Of a stretch of 64,000 bases of DNA, positions 1 through 9,332 are shown piece after piece. The translations under genes and the position numbers were made by a program. The notes below the pieces were generated by a model, which did not search any database, was not told where the DNA came from, and saw only the letters and a program-made list of their open reading frames with translations. The stretch is from NCBI RefSeq assembly GCF_019134595.1, contig NZ_CP077770.1, positions 950,001-1,014,000 on the forward strand, written 5' to 3'. The DNA comes from Pseudoalteromonas shioyasakiensis. Its GTDB lineage: Bacteria; Pseudomonadota; Gammaproteobacteria; Enterobacterales; Alteromonadaceae. Within the stretch, counting starts at the first letter, position 1. The number at the start of each line of letters is the position of its first letter.

Positions 1-2
1 TC

Positions 3-326
3 ACTCAGTTAGAGCCACGTAGCATTAATATGTCGATTGCTGATGAAGGTGAGCTTAAAGCGGTTGTTGATAGCTTTTTAACTGCGCAAGGTATGACTCA
101 TGATCAATTTAAGCAAGTCGTTGCGATGCAATTACAGCAAGTACCAGTGAGCGAAGAGCTTGCTACAGCGATTAGCAACTTTGTGAATGGTTTATCGTCT
201 TTCTCTGTATCAGCTAAATTACCTGAAGGTAAAACTATGATGGAGATTAATCAGCAAATTCAAATGCTGATGGGTCAACCTGAAGAGCTTGCGAAATTTA
301 TCAACCTACAAGCAAGCGGCGAATAA
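3..326 (+). CDS. C-terminal part of an unidentified protein (5' end outside window)
   Basis: The reading frame is open back to the left edge, so the first ATG at 30 is probably internal and the true start lies outside the window. The visible ~107 residues are mostly helical, rich in Gln, Glu and Met, with no Cys, membrane segment or motif I recognise. It ends at a TAA just before a bidirectional terminator. I do not recognise the family; the context (a BON lipoprotein downstream on the other strand) gives no clear hint. Confidence 0.6.
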   Translation, partial: TQLEPRSINMSIADEGELKAVVDSFLTAQGMTHDQFKQVVAMQLQQVPVSEELATAISNFVNGLSSFSVSAKLPEGKTMMEINQQIQMLMGQPEELAKFINLQASGE

Positions 327-349
327 TCTCAAGCCTCTTTTGTAAACCT

Positions 350-399
350 AACCTTAAAGTGACGAGTGATTTAACTTACTCACTTTAAGGTTGTTTTTT
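350..399. terminator. Bidirectional rho-independent terminator
   Basis: A perfect 13-bp inverted repeat (AACCTTAAAGTGA at 350-362, TCACTTTAAGGTT at 380-392) with an 17-nt loop is followed by a T tract. It separates two convergent genes; the stop codon of the minus-strand BON protein lies inside the left arm. Confidence 0.75.
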
Positions 400-692
400 A
401 TTTGCATCACACCTTGGCTGTGCTCTAAAAATTTCTGTGCTAAAGCGCGTTGAAAGCCAGTTTCTGCAATACCTTTTAGTTCAACAGTTTCACCTTCAAC
501 AATCACTTGTAAGCTTTCAATGTGAAAGTTAGGGTTACGAGTTAACTTCTGCAAAGCCATTTGCTGTAAGCGCGGTTGCGCAGATGTGCTTGTTGTTAGC
601 ACACTGGTGTTAGCGCTTACGTTCGTTGCGCATGCAAGTAAAAAAATACAGCTTAATGATGTAAGTACTACGGTTAATTTGAAGCGGCTCAT
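354..692 (-). CDS. Small BON-domain lipoprotein
   Basis: The 112-residue product starts with a lipoprotein signal peptide whose lipobox LLAC places the acylated Cys at residue 21. The remainder (about residues 50-105) resembles a single BON domain, a fold found in periplasmic proteins such as OsmY that are thought to bind phospholipid or stabilise the envelope: beta-strand VIVEGETVELKG, then a helix and a second strand. It would sit in the inner leaflet of the outer membrane facing the periplasm. It is monocistronic, with srmB in the same orientation upstream but separated by a terminator at 862-890. The function beyond envelope association is unknown. Confidence 0.7.
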   Translation of the reverse strand: MSRFKLTVVLTSLSCIFLLACATNVSANTSVLTTSTSAQPRLQQMALQKLTRNPNFHIESLQVIVEGETVELKGIAETGFQRALAQKFLEHSQGVMQIKNNLKVSKLNHSSL

Positions 693-861
693 ACAATTCC
701 CTCGTTAATGTAGTCTGCTGTGAACTATTGCTGAACCAGTTACAATTATTATTCCAACATTCAAACGTCTGATTTTAAATGTTTTTATTTTTATTGGTGG
801 GATGGGTGAGTAATAAAGTGTGAACTAATTACACACTCAATGAGTAAAAAGGGTAAGGCAC

Positions 862-890
862 AAAAATGCCGAGACAAGCTCGGCATTTTC
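862..890 (-). terminator. Rho-independent terminator of srmB
   Basis: The stem ATGCCGAG (866-873) / CTCGGCAT (879-886) is flanked by A5 on the left and T4 on the right. Read on the minus strand it gives a GC-rich hairpin followed by U5, just past the srmB stop. Confidence 0.8.
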
Positions 891-911
891 ACAGTGAAGT
901 TAAAGTTAAAA

Positions 912-2144
912 CTACTTTTTCTTCTTCGTTTTAGCTTTAGCTTTTTTCTTTGCCTTTATTTTTACTGGATCTTTTTTCTTTTTAGATGGGATTTTCGCTT
1001 CTTTATGTTGTGGCTCAAGTCCTTTAATTACTCGGCGTTTAAGTTTTTGCTCAATGTAGCGCTCAACCTTACCAACAATTGCCACGTCATGCGCTTCAAT
1101 AAATGAAATCGCAATGCCTTTTTTACCTGCACGACCAGTACGTCCAATACGGTGTACGTACACGTCTGCGGTGCGTGGCATATCAAAGTTGATAACATGG
1201 CTGATATCAGCAACATCAATACCACGAGCAGCAACATCCGTTGCAACTAAGATATTGTTACGACCAGAGTGAAAGTTCTCCATCGCTTTCATGCGCTTGT
1301 CTTGTGGCATTTCACCGCGTAACCAAGCAACACGAAGGCCTTCGTTGTTTAACTCACCAACTAATGTTTCTAGGCGCTCACGGGTTTTAACAAACACAAT
1401 TGCTTTATGAATGTCGTCACCATTTAATGTTTCAATTAACATTTTTAGCTTGTGGTCGTAGTCATCAGCAAGGTGAACCCATTGGTGGATTTTGCCTTTC
1501 TCTTTGCGTGAAGATTCGGCTTCAAGCAGTGCAGGGTCGTTTAAGATACGTTCTGCAAATAACTCAACGCTGTCACCTTCAAGGGTAGCTGAGAATAAGA
1601 AACATTGACGGCGGTTACGTGCTTCATCACAAATACGTAGCATTTCTTTACGAAAGCCCATGTCTAGCATGCGGTCAGCTTCATCAAGAATAAGCATTTC
1701 AACGTTTTCAGCGTGGAAGTTCTCTGTTTCGAGATACTCCATTAAACGCCCTGGTGTGGCAATCAGAATGTCGTTATTGCTTTCGAAAATTTCTCTGTGT
1801 GTCCCGTAGTTTATACCACCTGTCACAACCCCAATTTTAAGATGAGTTTGTGCTGCAAGTAATTCACATTGCTCATGAATTTGATAAGCAAGCTCACGGG
1901 TTGGTGTCATGATCAATACGCGCGCAAAGCCAGGATCGCGACGTGGGAAATCAAGCAAGTATTGAATTGCAGGGATCAAAAACGCGGCTGTTTTACCCGT
2001 ACCAGTAGGGGCAGATGCCAAAATATCACGACCTTGAAGTGCTTCAGGGATCGCTTGTTGTTGAATACTGGTTGGCGTATCAAAACCCATTTTATTAATG
2101 GCATTTAACAGCTTGTTATCGATATCAAATTCAGAAAATTGCAT
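912..2144 (-). CDS. srmB: DEAD-box ATP-dependent RNA helicase SrmB
   Basis: The 410-residue protein has the full set of DEAD-box motifs in order: a Q motif (TPTSIQQQAIP), motif I APTGTGKT near residue 45, PTREL, TPGR, motif II DEAD near 155, SAT, and the RecA2 motifs ATDVAARGID and HRIGRTGR. A Lys-rich C-terminal tail (PSKKKKDP...KKKK) is typical of SrmB. The sequence around TATREL/LLDFPRR and SATLEGD follows E. coli SrmB, which helps assemble the 50S ribosomal subunit. Divergent trmN6 (76 bp away) repeats the E. coli srmB-yfiC arrangement, which supports the assignment. Confidence 0.92.
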   Translation of the reverse strand: MQFSEFDIDNKLLNAINKMGFDTPTSIQQQAIPEALQGRDILASAPTGTGKTAAFLIPAIQYLLDFPRRDPGFARVLIMTPTRELAYQIHEQCELLAAQTHLKIGVVTGGINYGTHREIFESNNDILIATPGRLMEYLETENFHAENVEMLILDEADRMLDMGFRKEMLRICDEARNRRQCFLFSATLEGDSVELFAERILNDPALLEAESSRKEKGKIHQWVHLADDYDHKLKMLIETLNGDDIHKAIVFVKTRERLETLVGELNNEGLRVAWLRGEMPQDKRMKAMENFHSGRNNILVATDVAARGIDVADISHVINFDMPRTADVYVHRIGRTGRAGKKGIAISFIEAHDVAIVGKVERYIEQKLKRRVIKGLEPQHKEAKIPSKKKKDPVKIKAKKKAKAKTKKKK

Positions 2145-2220
2145 AGAGTGACATAAATAGAGGACAATTGAGCCTAATTATACGCGTTAACGCGGCTATG
2201 GTGAATGAAAAGGTGAAAAA

Positions 2221-2919
2221 ATGTCAGGCTTTGTGTTTAAACAATTTACGGTAACGCAAACACGCACAGCGATGAAAGTGTCGACCGACGGTATTTTGTT
2301 AGGTGCTTGGGCTGATGTGAGTGGTGCTAAGCGCATTTTAGACATTGGCGCAGGCACAGGGCTGTTGGCGCTAATGGCAAAACAAAGAGCGCCTGAAGCG
2401 AAAGTCAGTGCCATCGAAATTGATTCTGGTGCCTGCAATGATGCTCGAGAGAACTTTGCGGCTAGCCCATGGCCTGATATAAACCTTTTCGAAGGTGCTG
2501 TGCAGTCGTTCAGCGCAGCAGAGCCTTTTGATGCGATCATCACCAATCCACCGTATTTTAATGCGAGCCTAAAAGGTGAAAACTATGCTCGAAATACAGC
2601 CCGCCATACTGACGGCCTTAGTTTCAGCGAATTAATAGCGGCATGTACTAGGCTTAGCCACAGTAAATCTGTGTTGAATGTGATTTTGCCTTGCGTAGAG
2701 GCTGAGCAATTCATAGCTGTTGCCGAGCAAGCAGGCTGGTACTTAAATCGTCATTGTTTGGTGCGTACTACCGAGAAAAAACAGCCAAGTCGTAGCCTGT
2801 TGTTACTCAGCCAAAACATCGGCGAATGTGATACATCATCGTTAACCATACATGCAGTTGATGGCAGCTATAGCCAAGATTATAAAGAGCTCTGTAAAGC
2901 TTTTTACCTAAAGATGTAA
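2221..2919 (+). CDS. trmN6: tRNA1(Val) (adenine(37)-N6)-methyltransferase
   Basis: A 232-residue Rossmann-fold methyltransferase. The SAM-binding motif DIGAGTG is near residue 41 and the N6-adenine catalytic motif NPPY is at residues 109-112. The length and the divergent position next to srmB match E. coli YfiC/TrmN6, which methylates A37 of tRNA-Val1. The start is an ATG with a AAGGTG ribosome-binding site 8 nt upstream. The gene ends exactly where the next convergent gene ends, with the two stop codons adjacent and no room for a terminator. Confidence 0.88.
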   Translation: MSGFVFKQFTVTQTRTAMKVSTDGILLGAWADVSGAKRILDIGAGTGLLALMAKQRAPEAKVSAIEIDSGACNDARENFAASPWPDINLFEGAVQSFSAAEPFDAIITNPPYFNASLKGENYARNTARHTDGLSFSELIAACTRLSHSKSVLNVILPCVEAEQFIAVAEQAGWYLNRHCLVRTTEKKQPSRSLLLLSQNIGECDTSSLTIHAVDGSYSQDYKELCKAFYLKM

Positions 2920-3357
2920 TTATACCTGTGGTTTTTGTATGGAAGGTGGCTGTAATTGCATAACTTCATCAAGCTGAATTTGCTGAACATATTCAAGCTT
3001 TAATAGGGCATCTAATACCGCTTTACTGTGCGACTTTTCTATTTCGGCACTGCAAAAGTCAATAATGCTAAAGCGGCGTTTGATCAGCAGACCTTCGATG
3101 TCAGGTAAAGGTTCTGTGGTTTCAATTAACACGCGGGTTGTTGGGCAAGGGTCGGCATAGCCTGAGCGTAATAACTTTTTTAAATTAAACAAGTTATCAT
3201 CAAGCCGACCCAGTTCAATGGCAGCTTTAGCGCTATCAGGAATAAATAAAGGCTCAGCAAAGCGATTTATTTTTATTTCGCCCGTGGCGTTAATTGTAGC
3301 TACCTGATTACTGTCGTAACTGACAATATCACCGGTAATTAATGTGAATTGACTCAT
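2920..3357 (-). CDS. Hypothetical protein, 145 aa, cytoplasmic
   Basis: I place the start at the ATG at 3357 because GAGGGAA lies about 8 nt upstream; the open frame extends 26 codons further but without a ribosome-binding site. The protein is soluble, with no signal or membrane segment, ends in a Pro/Gln-rich tail and has two central Cys residues. I do not recognise a domain. It is convergent with trmN6 (stops touching) and divergent from the DUF2147 gene. Confidence 0.6.
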   Translation of the reverse strand: MSQFTLITGDIVSYDSNQVATINATGEIKINRFAEPLFIPDSAKAAIELGRLDDNLFNLKKLLRSGYADPCPTTRVLIETTEPLPDIEGLLIKRRFSIIDFCSAEIEKSHSKAVLDALLKLEYVQQIQLDEVMQLQPPSIQKPQV

Positions 3358-3461
3358 TGTGTTCCCTCGCAATGTTGTGTCGATTTCGGTGCTTAGCAAA
3401 ATGGTGTGTTTGGTTAAGCCCTGATATAGTGCCAAAGTCTTAAGTTTTATACGAGTTTTTT

Positions 3462-3890
3462 ATGTTCCGTTTATCAATTGTTTTATCTGCCTTATTATTT
3501 TCTCAGTTGAGTTTTGCTGCATTGACGCCTGTGGGTCTTTGGAAAACTATTGACGAAGAAACGAATGAAGCGAAATCTTTAGTACGTATTAGTGAACAAG
3601 ATGGTGTGTTGGTTGGCAGTGTTGAAAAAATCCTTAACCCAGCCAAGCAAGACGCAATCTGCGAAAAGTGTAAAGGTGATAAGAAAAATCAGCCTATTCA
3701 AGGGTTACAAATTATAGAAGGTGCTAAAGATGCCGGTGATGGTAGCTGGCAAGAAGGTGAAATTCTAGACCCAAACAATGGTAAAACCTATACCCTTAAA
3801 CTGACCCCACAAGAACAAGGTAAGGTACTTGAAGTACGCGGCTATATTGCGTTTTTCTATCGTAATCAATATTGGCAACGCGTTGAATAA
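3462..3890 (+). CDS. DUF2147 family exported protein
   Basis: A 142-residue protein with a signal peptide ending around AALT (residues 1-19). The mature part begins TPVGLWKTIDEET and contains a Cys pair in ICEKCKG, a long acidic middle with DPNNGKTYTL, and the C-terminal strand RGYIAFFYRNQYW; this pattern (G-x-W-x-T-I-D at the start, D-P-x-x-G-K-x-Y in the middle) is the DUF2147 lipocalin-like family of periplasmic proteins. Its substrate is unknown. It is monocistronic with a strong hairpin terminator directly downstream. Confidence 0.8.
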   Translation: MFRLSIVLSALLFSQLSFAALTPVGLWKTIDEETNEAKSLVRISEQDGVLVGSVEKILNPAKQDAICEKCKGDKKNQPIQGLQIIEGAKDAGDGSWQEGEILDPNNGKTYTLKLTPQEQGKVLEVRGYIAFFYRNQYWQRVE

Positions 3891-3894
3891 CCAT

Positions 3895-3925
3895 TAAAAA
3901 AGCCAAGCAATGCTTGGCTTTTTTA
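3895..3925. terminator. Bidirectional rho-independent terminator
   Basis: The inverted repeat AGCCAAGCA / TGCTTGGCT (3901-3919) is preceded by A6 and followed by T6, so it can end both the DUF2147 gene and the convergent fldB gene. Confidence 0.85.
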
Positions 3926-3933
3926 TTCATGAC

Positions 3934-4455
3934 TTACAAGCTCTCGCTGTACTCAGTCATGACTTGTTCAACCCAGCTTGCGATACGTTCATCACTAAGC
4001 TCGTATTGACTGTCTTCATCAAGGGCTAAGCCAACAAATTGTTTGCCATCTTCAGTGAGTGCTTTTGAAGCCTCAAATTCATAACTTGCATCGTTAGGCC
4101 ATTTGCCTAACAAGGTAATGCTTTGATCACAAATTTCATCGTGTAACATGCCAAGCGCGTCTTGGAACCACTGACCATAACCTTGTTGATCGCCCATACC
4201 AAACAGAGCCACGGTTTTGCCGTTTAGGTTAACATCTTTAATGTCGTCCCAGATTGATTCCCAGTCTTCTTGCAACTCACCAAAATCCCAAGTTGAAATG
4301 CCGAAGATAACGAAATCAAATTGCTCTGCATTTTTTAATGGCTCATCTTTGATATTGTGAAGGCTCACTATGTCGTGACCAATAATATCGCGAATTTTCT
4401 CTGCCGCTATTTCTGTGTAGCAGGTTGTAGAACCATAAAATAAACCAATCTGCAT
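3934..4455 (-). CDS. fldB: Flavodoxin FldB
   Basis: A 173-residue flavodoxin starting at the ATG at 4455; an upstream in-frame extension does not resemble flavodoxin. The FMN phosphate loop GSTTCYTE is at residues 8-15, the STWDFGE loop at about 57-63 and the GMGDQQGYG loop near 90, and the C-terminal region FVGLALDED is typical of long-chain flavodoxins. The early Cys and the [11 protein letters not shown] stretch follow E. coli FldB rather than FldA. fldB stands divergently next to xerD as in E. coli. It is a low-potential one-electron carrier in the cytoplasm. Confidence 0.88.
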   Translation of the reverse strand: MQIGLFYGSTTCYTEIAAEKIRDIIGHDIVSLHNIKDEPLKNAEQFDFVIFGISTWDFGELQEDWESIWDDIKDVNLNGKTVALFGMGDQQGYGQWFQDALGMLHDEICDQSITLLGKWPNDASYEFEASKALTEDGKQFVGLALDEDSQYELSDERIASWVEQVMTEYSESL

Positions 4456-4547
4456 CGTATTTATCACTGTGTATTTGCCTGATATGATAGGCGTAAGTTT
4501 ACCGTAAGGTATAATTAATTGATACCTTGATAAGGATGAGAGTACGC

Positions 4548-5471
4548 GTGGCTGATAATAATTCACAAGCCCAAAAAGGTGTAATAACAGCAAATAACGC
4601 CGAACATTTAGAGTTATTTTTAGATACGCTGTATCTTGAGCAGGGAGTCAGCGAAAATACACTCGCAGCTTATCGCAGTGACCTTGAAAAGTTTTGCCAA
4701 TTTTTAAAAGATAAAGACCTACTAGCCGTTCGCTCTGATGATATTGAAGCGTATTTAGCATACCGTGTTGATTTAGGGCTGAAGTCGCGCAGCACAGCGC
4801 GAAGCATCAGTGCGCTTAAGCGTTTTTATCAGTATTTTGTGCGCGAAAAAGCCATTGCCGATTCGCCGATGGTCAATATTGCTCAGCCAAAAGCTGGGCA
4901 GTCATTACCAAAAACGCTGTCAGAAGCCGAAGTCGAAGCTTTGCTTGCAGCCCCAGACATAGAAGATGCAATGGGGCTTCGTGATAAAGCCATGCTTGAG
5001 CTGTTATATGCCACAGGGCTTCGTGTTACTGAGCTGGTGGGACTCAGAATGGAGCAAATTAATTTGCGCCAAGCGGTGGTCTTTGTAAAAGGTAAGGGTA
5101 ATAAAGAGCGTTTAGTTCCCCTAGGCGAAGAAGCGATGTACTGGCTTGAGCAGTTTTTAAAAGTGGGTCGTTCGCAAATGATTAAACATGCCACTGACTT
5201 TGTGTTTCCATCTAAGCGTGGGATTGGCATGACACGACAAACTTTTTGGCATCGCATCAAACACTATGCTATTTTGGCATCAGTTGAATCGCCGTTATCA
5301 CCGCATACGCTCAGACACGCGTTTGCAACGCATTTGCTTAATCATGGGGCGGACCTTAGAGTCGTGCAAATGATGTTAGGTCACAGTGACTTATCAACAA
5401 CACAAATTTATACCCATGTAGCGAATGAAAGATTGAAGTCGGTACACGAGCAACATCATCCACGTGCTTAG
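4548..5471 (+). CDS. xerD: Site-specific tyrosine recombinase XerD
   Basis: The protein of about 307 residues has an N-terminal SAM-like core-binding domain (residues ~15-100) and a C-terminal tyrosine recombinase domain. The catalytic residues are visible: Arg in ATGLRVTEL, Lys in VKGKGNKER, His and Arg in [10 protein letters not shown], His in LGHSDLS and the nucleophile Tyr in TTQIYTH. With XerC it resolves chromosome dimers at dif. I prefer the GTG at 4548 because AAGGA lies ~11 nt upstream; an ATG at 4536 directly abuts that purine stretch, and a TTG lies at 4527. It heads the conserved xerD-dsbC-recJ-prfB-lysS run. Confidence 0.92.
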   Translation: MADNNSQAQKGVITANNAEHLELFLDTLYLEQGVSENTLAAYRSDLEKFCQFLKDKDLLAVRSDDIEAYLAYRVDLGLKSRSTARSISALKRFYQYFVREKAIADSPMVNIAQPKAGQSLPKTLSEAEVEALLAAPDIEDAMGLRDKAMLELLYATGLRVTELVGLRMEQINLRQAVVFVKGKGNKERLVPLGEEAMYWLEQFLKVGRSQMIKHATDFVFPSKRGIGMTRQTFWHRIKHYAILASVESPLSPHTLRHAFATHLLNHGADLRVVQMMLGHSDLSTTQIYTHVANERLKSVHEQHHPRA

Positions 5472-5530
5472 TGCAAGATTTTTAAAGATGTACCGGTCTA
5501 TATAAAAAATGATCAGGATATAGGATATTT

Positions 5531-6265
5531 ATGAAAAAGTTAGTTTTAGCCACAGCACTACTAGGCACAAGCTTAAATGTGTTTGCCAATGGCGTATCAA
5601 CAACAGACGCTGCTGATGCCCCTATTATTGCTAAGTTTGCTGAATTAGGCGTAACCGTTAAGCAAATCAACCCAAGCCCAGTGGCAGGCCTTAAAGAACT
5701 AATTACTGATAAAGGCGTGCTGTACGCAAGCCCTGACGGTCAATTTCTAATGCAAGGAACACTGATTGACCTTAATAACCGAGTTAATCTAACAGAGCAT
5801 GCACTGAGCGATGTACGTAAAGAAGGCATTGCTGAGTACGAAGACTCAATGATCGTTTACAAAGCGAAAAACGAAAAGCATTCAATCACAGTATTTACCG
5901 ATATTACCTGTGGTTACTGCCGTAAGTTACACCGTGAACTTGATGATTTCTTAGATGCGGGTATCACGGTTAAATACCTTGCTTTCCCACGTGGTGGTTT
6001 ACGTGGTAAAGGTTACCAAGATCTAATGAATGTATGGTGTGCTAAAGACCCTGCTGAAGCGTTAACAGAAGCAAAAGCGGGTGCAGAAGTCGCAGACGTG
6101 CCAGGTTGTAGCGCGCCAATTGCTGAGCATTATCAACTAGGTCAAAGCTTTGGCATGTCGGGTACTCCAGCAATTATTTTAGAAGATGGCACTATGATCC
6201 CAGGTTATCAATCAGCTGCGCAAATCAGCCAAGCGCTTGATGCCTTACCAAAAACATCTTCATAA
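5531..6265 (+). CDS. dsbC: Periplasmic disulfide isomerase DsbC
   Basis: A 244-residue precursor with a signal peptide cut near VFAN. It has an N-terminal dimerisation domain and a thioredoxin-fold domain from about residue 105 with the active-site CGYC motif at Cys127-Cys130. A second Cys pair (VWCAKDP and VPGCSAP) corresponds to the structural disulfide of E. coli DsbC, and the cis-Pro loop is GTPAII. It shuffles wrong disulfides in periplasmic proteins. A hairpin terminator separates it from recJ, so recJ may also have its own promoter. Confidence 0.92.
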   Translation: MKKLVLATALLGTSLNVFANGVSTTDAADAPIIAKFAELGVTVKQINPSPVAGLKELITDKGVLYASPDGQFLMQGTLIDLNNRVNLTEHALSDVRKEGIAEYEDSMIVYKAKNEKHSITVFTDITCGYCRKLHRELDDFLDAGITVKYLAFPRGGLRGKGYQDLMNVWCAKDPAEALTEAKAGAEVADVPGCSAPIAEHYQLGQSFGMSGTPAIILEDGTMIPGYQSAAQISQALDALPKTSS

Positions 6266-6280
6266 CTGATTTTTTAAACG

Positions 6281-6311
6281 AAAAGGCCTATTTGTCGTAG
6301 GCCTTTTTTAT
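6281..6311 (+). terminator. Rho-independent terminator after dsbC
   Basis: The stem AAAAGGCCTA / TAGGCCTTTT (6281-6290, 6298-6307) is followed by T residues. Confidence 0.85.
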
Positions 6312-6342
6312 TTGTCTTAAGCAAAGAAGTACCATTTCCGAC

Positions 6343-8064
6343 ATGGAAAAAATAATTCAAGCTCGTCCTCATGTTGATGATTCGCATCTACCACACCATT
6401 TACACCCTGTAATTAAGCAAATATATGCGACTCGACAGGTGCAAAGTGCCACTGAACTCGATAATAGCGCTGCGACATTGCATGACTTTAAGTTGTTTAA
6501 AGATATCGACAAAGCTGTCGTGCTATTGCAACAAGCCCTCGCGGCTCAAAGTCGCGTGTTAATCGTAGGTGACTTTGATGCCGATGGCGCAACCAGCACA
6601 GCAACCTTAATGCAAGGTCTTGCTATGTTTGGCTTAAAGAACCTTGATTACTTGGTACCAGACAGATTCAGCCTAGGTTATGGCTTAAGTCCTGCGCTTG
6701 CTGAGCAAATAGTGACTATGCAACCCGAGCTTGTGATCACTGTTGATAACGGTATTTCATGTATCGATGGCATTGCCATTGTAAAACAAGCGGGTATTAA
6801 AGTGCTGGTAACTGATCACCATTTACAAGGTGAAGCCCTGCCAGATGCTGATGCCATCGTGAACCCAAATCGCCATGACTGTCAGTTTCCATCGAAATCA
6901 ATAGCTGGTGTTGGGGTAGCTTTTTATCTGCTTATTGCTTTACGTAGCCACTTACGTGAACAAGGGTATTTTCAGCATAACCCAATGCCAAATTTGGCTG
7001 AGTTACTTGATATTGTAGCCCTTGGTACCGTTGCCGATGTGGTCGCGCTTGATGCCAATAACCGTACCTTAGTTCATCAAGGTTTAGCACGTATTCGTAG
7101 TGGTAAAACACGCCCAGGTATTAGTGCCCTTATCGAAGTGGCAAATCGCAATGCAGCCCGTTTAAGTGCCAGTGACTTTGGCTTTTCATTGGCGCCACGC
7201 TTAAATGCAGCAGGGCGTTTAGATGATATGAGTTTAGGTATAGCTTGTTTGTTATCAAGCGATATAAACCAAGCACGCCGTATTGCCAGTGAGCTCGACA
7301 GCCTCAATCATGAGCGCCGTGAAATAGAGCAGGGCATGCAAACTGAGGCACAAGCTGTGCTTGACCGTTTAGCATTTAAAACCGACACAGTGCCTGATGC
7401 CATTTGTTTATACCAAGCAGATTGGCACCAAGGTGTGATTGGTATTTTGGCTGGCCGCCTAAAAGAAAAGTACCACCGTCCGACGATTATTTTTGCAGCT
7501 GGCGATAACGGCGAAATAAAAGGCTCTTGCCGCTCCATTGAAGGGCTGCATATGCGTGACTTACTAGAGCGAGTAAATACACTCTATCCGCATTTGATCA
7601 GTAAATTTGGTGGCCATGCTATGGCGGCCGGGCTGAGTATCAATGAGCAATGTTTTAATGAATTTAAAACCGTGTTTGAACAAATGGTGAAAGACACACT
7701 CACTGAAGAGCATAAGCAAAGTATTTTACTTACCGATGGTGAATTACCTAATGAGTGCTTTTCGATGGAGTTTGCCAACTTACTAAAAAATGCCGGCCCT
7801 TGGGGACAGCAATTTCCAGAACCAGTGTTCGAACATGTATTCGAACTAATACAGCAGCGCATTGTCGGTGAAAAACACTTAAAACTGGTTTTAAAACATC
7901 AATCTGGGCGTTTAGTCGACGGCATTGCATTTGGTGTTGATGTGCGTGCATGGCCAGATACCGAAGTGCGTTATGTAAAAGCTGCTTATCAACTCGATAT
8001 AAATGAATTCCGTGGTAAATTTTCGCTACAGTTGATTATTCGAGAGCTACAAAAAGCGACATAA
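6343..8064 (+). CDS. recJ: Single-stranded-DNA-specific exonuclease RecJ
   Basis: A 573-residue DHH-family 5'-3' exonuclease. Motif I GDFDADGAT lies near residue 77, motif III TDHH near 163 and the DHHA1 motif GGHAMAAG near 424, followed by a C-terminal OB-fold. It acts in RecF-pathway recombination, base excision and mismatch repair. The length matches E. coli RecJ (577) and it occupies the usual place between dsbC and prfB. The ATG start has only a weak ribosome-binding site. Confidence 0.93.
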   Translation: MEKIIQARPHVDDSHLPHHLHPVIKQIYATRQVQSATELDNSAATLHDFKLFKDIDKAVVLLQQALAAQSRVLIVGDFDADGATSTATLMQGLAMFGLKNLDYLVPDRFSLGYGLSPALAEQIVTMQPELVITVDNGISCIDGIAIVKQAGIKVLVTDHHLQGEALPDADAIVNPNRHDCQFPSKSIAGVGVAFYLLIALRSHLREQGYFQHNPMPNLAELLDIVALGTVADVVALDANNRTLVHQGLARIRSGKTRPGISALIEVANRNAARLSASDFGFSLAPRLNAAGRLDDMSLGIACLLSSDINQARRIASELDSLNHERREIEQGMQTEAQAVLDRLAFKTDTVPDAICLYQADWHQGVIGILAGRLKEKYHRPTIIFAAGDNGEIKGSCRSIEGLHMRDLLERVNTLYPHLISKFGGHAMAAGLSINEQCFNEFKTVFEQMVKDTLTEEHKQSILLTDGELPNECFSMEFANLLKNAGPWGQQFPEPVFEHVFELIQQRIVGEKHLKLVLKHQSGRLVDGIAFGVDVRAWPDTEVRYVKAAYQLDINEFRGKFSLQLIIRELQKAT

Positions 8065-8096
8065 AAATATCGTTATAATCGACATAAAAGGCTAAT

Positions 8097-8132
8097 AAAA
8101 CGCTCGGTTTTTTGTTAAAATCGGGCGTTTTT
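8097..8132 (+). terminator. Probable terminator between recJ and prfB
   Basis: AAAACGCTCG pairs with CGGGCGTTTT (one G-T pair) across an AT-rich loop and runs into T5. It is weaker than the other hairpins because of the long loop. Confidence 0.5.
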
Positions 8133-8207
8133 AATATTTGTAGATAATTTACCGTATTTATTGTCGATATCGGTGCGCGGTAAATCAGCCATTTTGGAGT
8201 AATGTAC

Positions 8208-9306
8208 ATGTTTGAAGTGAATCCTGTGATTAATCAAATCAAGGAAATTCGCGAACGTACTGAACTGCTTCGGGGGTACCTTTGACTACCCTCTTAAGAA
8301 AGAGCGGTTAGAAGAAGTTAACGCAGAACTTGAAGATTCAGCCGTGTGGAATGAGCCAGAACGAGCTCAAGCACTTGGCCGTGAAAAGTCGGCACTCGAA
8401 GCTATCGTTGAGACCATTGATAATCTAGTGTCAGGTACCGAAGATGTTGAAGGTTTAGTCGAGCTTGCTGTTGAAGCTGAAGATGAAGAAACCTTCGCTG
8501 AAGCCGAAGCTGAATTAGGCGATTTAAACGCACAGCTTGAAAAGCTAGAGTTCCGTCGTATGTTCTCAGGCGATCATGACCAAAACGATGCTTACCTTGA
8601 TTTACAATCAGGTTCTGGCGGTACCGAAGCCCAAGACTGGTGCAACATGCTACTGCGTATGTATTTACGTTGGGGTGAAGCAAAAGGCTTTAAAGTTGAA
8701 CTGGTTGAAGCAACTGATGGTGATGTGGCTGGTATCAAAGGCGCAACAGTGCGCTTTGTTGGCGAATATGCTTACGGTTGGTTACGTACAGAAACAGGTG
8801 TTCACCGTTTAGTGCGTAAGAGCCCGTTCGACTCAAGTGGTCGTCGTCATACCTCGTTTGCATCGGCATTCGTTTACCCAGAAATCGACGATAATATCGA
8901 AATTGATATTAATCCGGCAGACTTACGTATTGACGTTTACCGCGCATCAGGCGCCGGTGGTCAGCACGTAAATACAACAGAATCTGCGGTTCGTATTACT
9001 CACATACCAACTAACACTGTTGTACAGTGCCAAAATGAGCGTTCACAGCACAAGAATAAAGACCAAGCAATGAAGCAGTTAAAAGCGAAATTGTTTGAGC
9101 TTGAAATTCAAAAGCAAAATGCTGAGAAACAAAGCCAAGAAGATGCTAAATCTGATATTGGCTGGGGTAGTCAAATTCGTTCATACGTACTTGATGACTC
9201 GCGCATTAAAGACTTACGTACTGGCGTTGAAAACCGTAATACACAAGCGGTTCTTGACGGCGACTTAGATAAATTTATTGAAGCCAGCCTTAAATCTGGC
9301 CTATAA
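8208..9306 (+). CDS. prfB: Peptide chain release factor 2 (RF2), with programmed +1 frameshift
   Basis: The gene is split by an in-frame TGA at codon 26. Codons 1-25 (8208-8282) end in CTT, the next codon is TGA followed by C (8283-8286), and skipping one T joins the frame that runs from 8284 to the stop. The spliced product is 365 residues, exactly the size of E. coli RF2. A Shine-Dalgarno-like CGGGGG sits just upstream of CTT-TGA-C, as required for the known autoregulatory frameshift. The stop-codon recognition tripeptide SPF and the catalytic GGQ are present; the residue that is Thr246 in E. coli K-12 is Ala here (YRASGAGGQ), the common form. ATG 8208 has GGAG 8 nt upstream. Confidence 0.95.
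8271..8289 (+). promoter_or_regulatory. prfB +1 ribosomal frameshift site
   Basis: CGG GGG TAC CTT TGA C: an internal Shine-Dalgarno-like G5 run, the slippery CTT, and the in-frame TGA with the weak +4 base C. Low RF2 slows termination at this TGA and favours the +1 slip, so RF2 controls its own synthesis. Confidence 0.93.
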
Positions 9307-9332
9307 CCACCAAGCTAAAAAAGAGCTAAAAA

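Noticed and set aside
840..1106. An 88-residue Phe/Leu-rich plus-strand frame
   Set aside because: It is the complement of the Lys-rich tail of srmB and its terminator.
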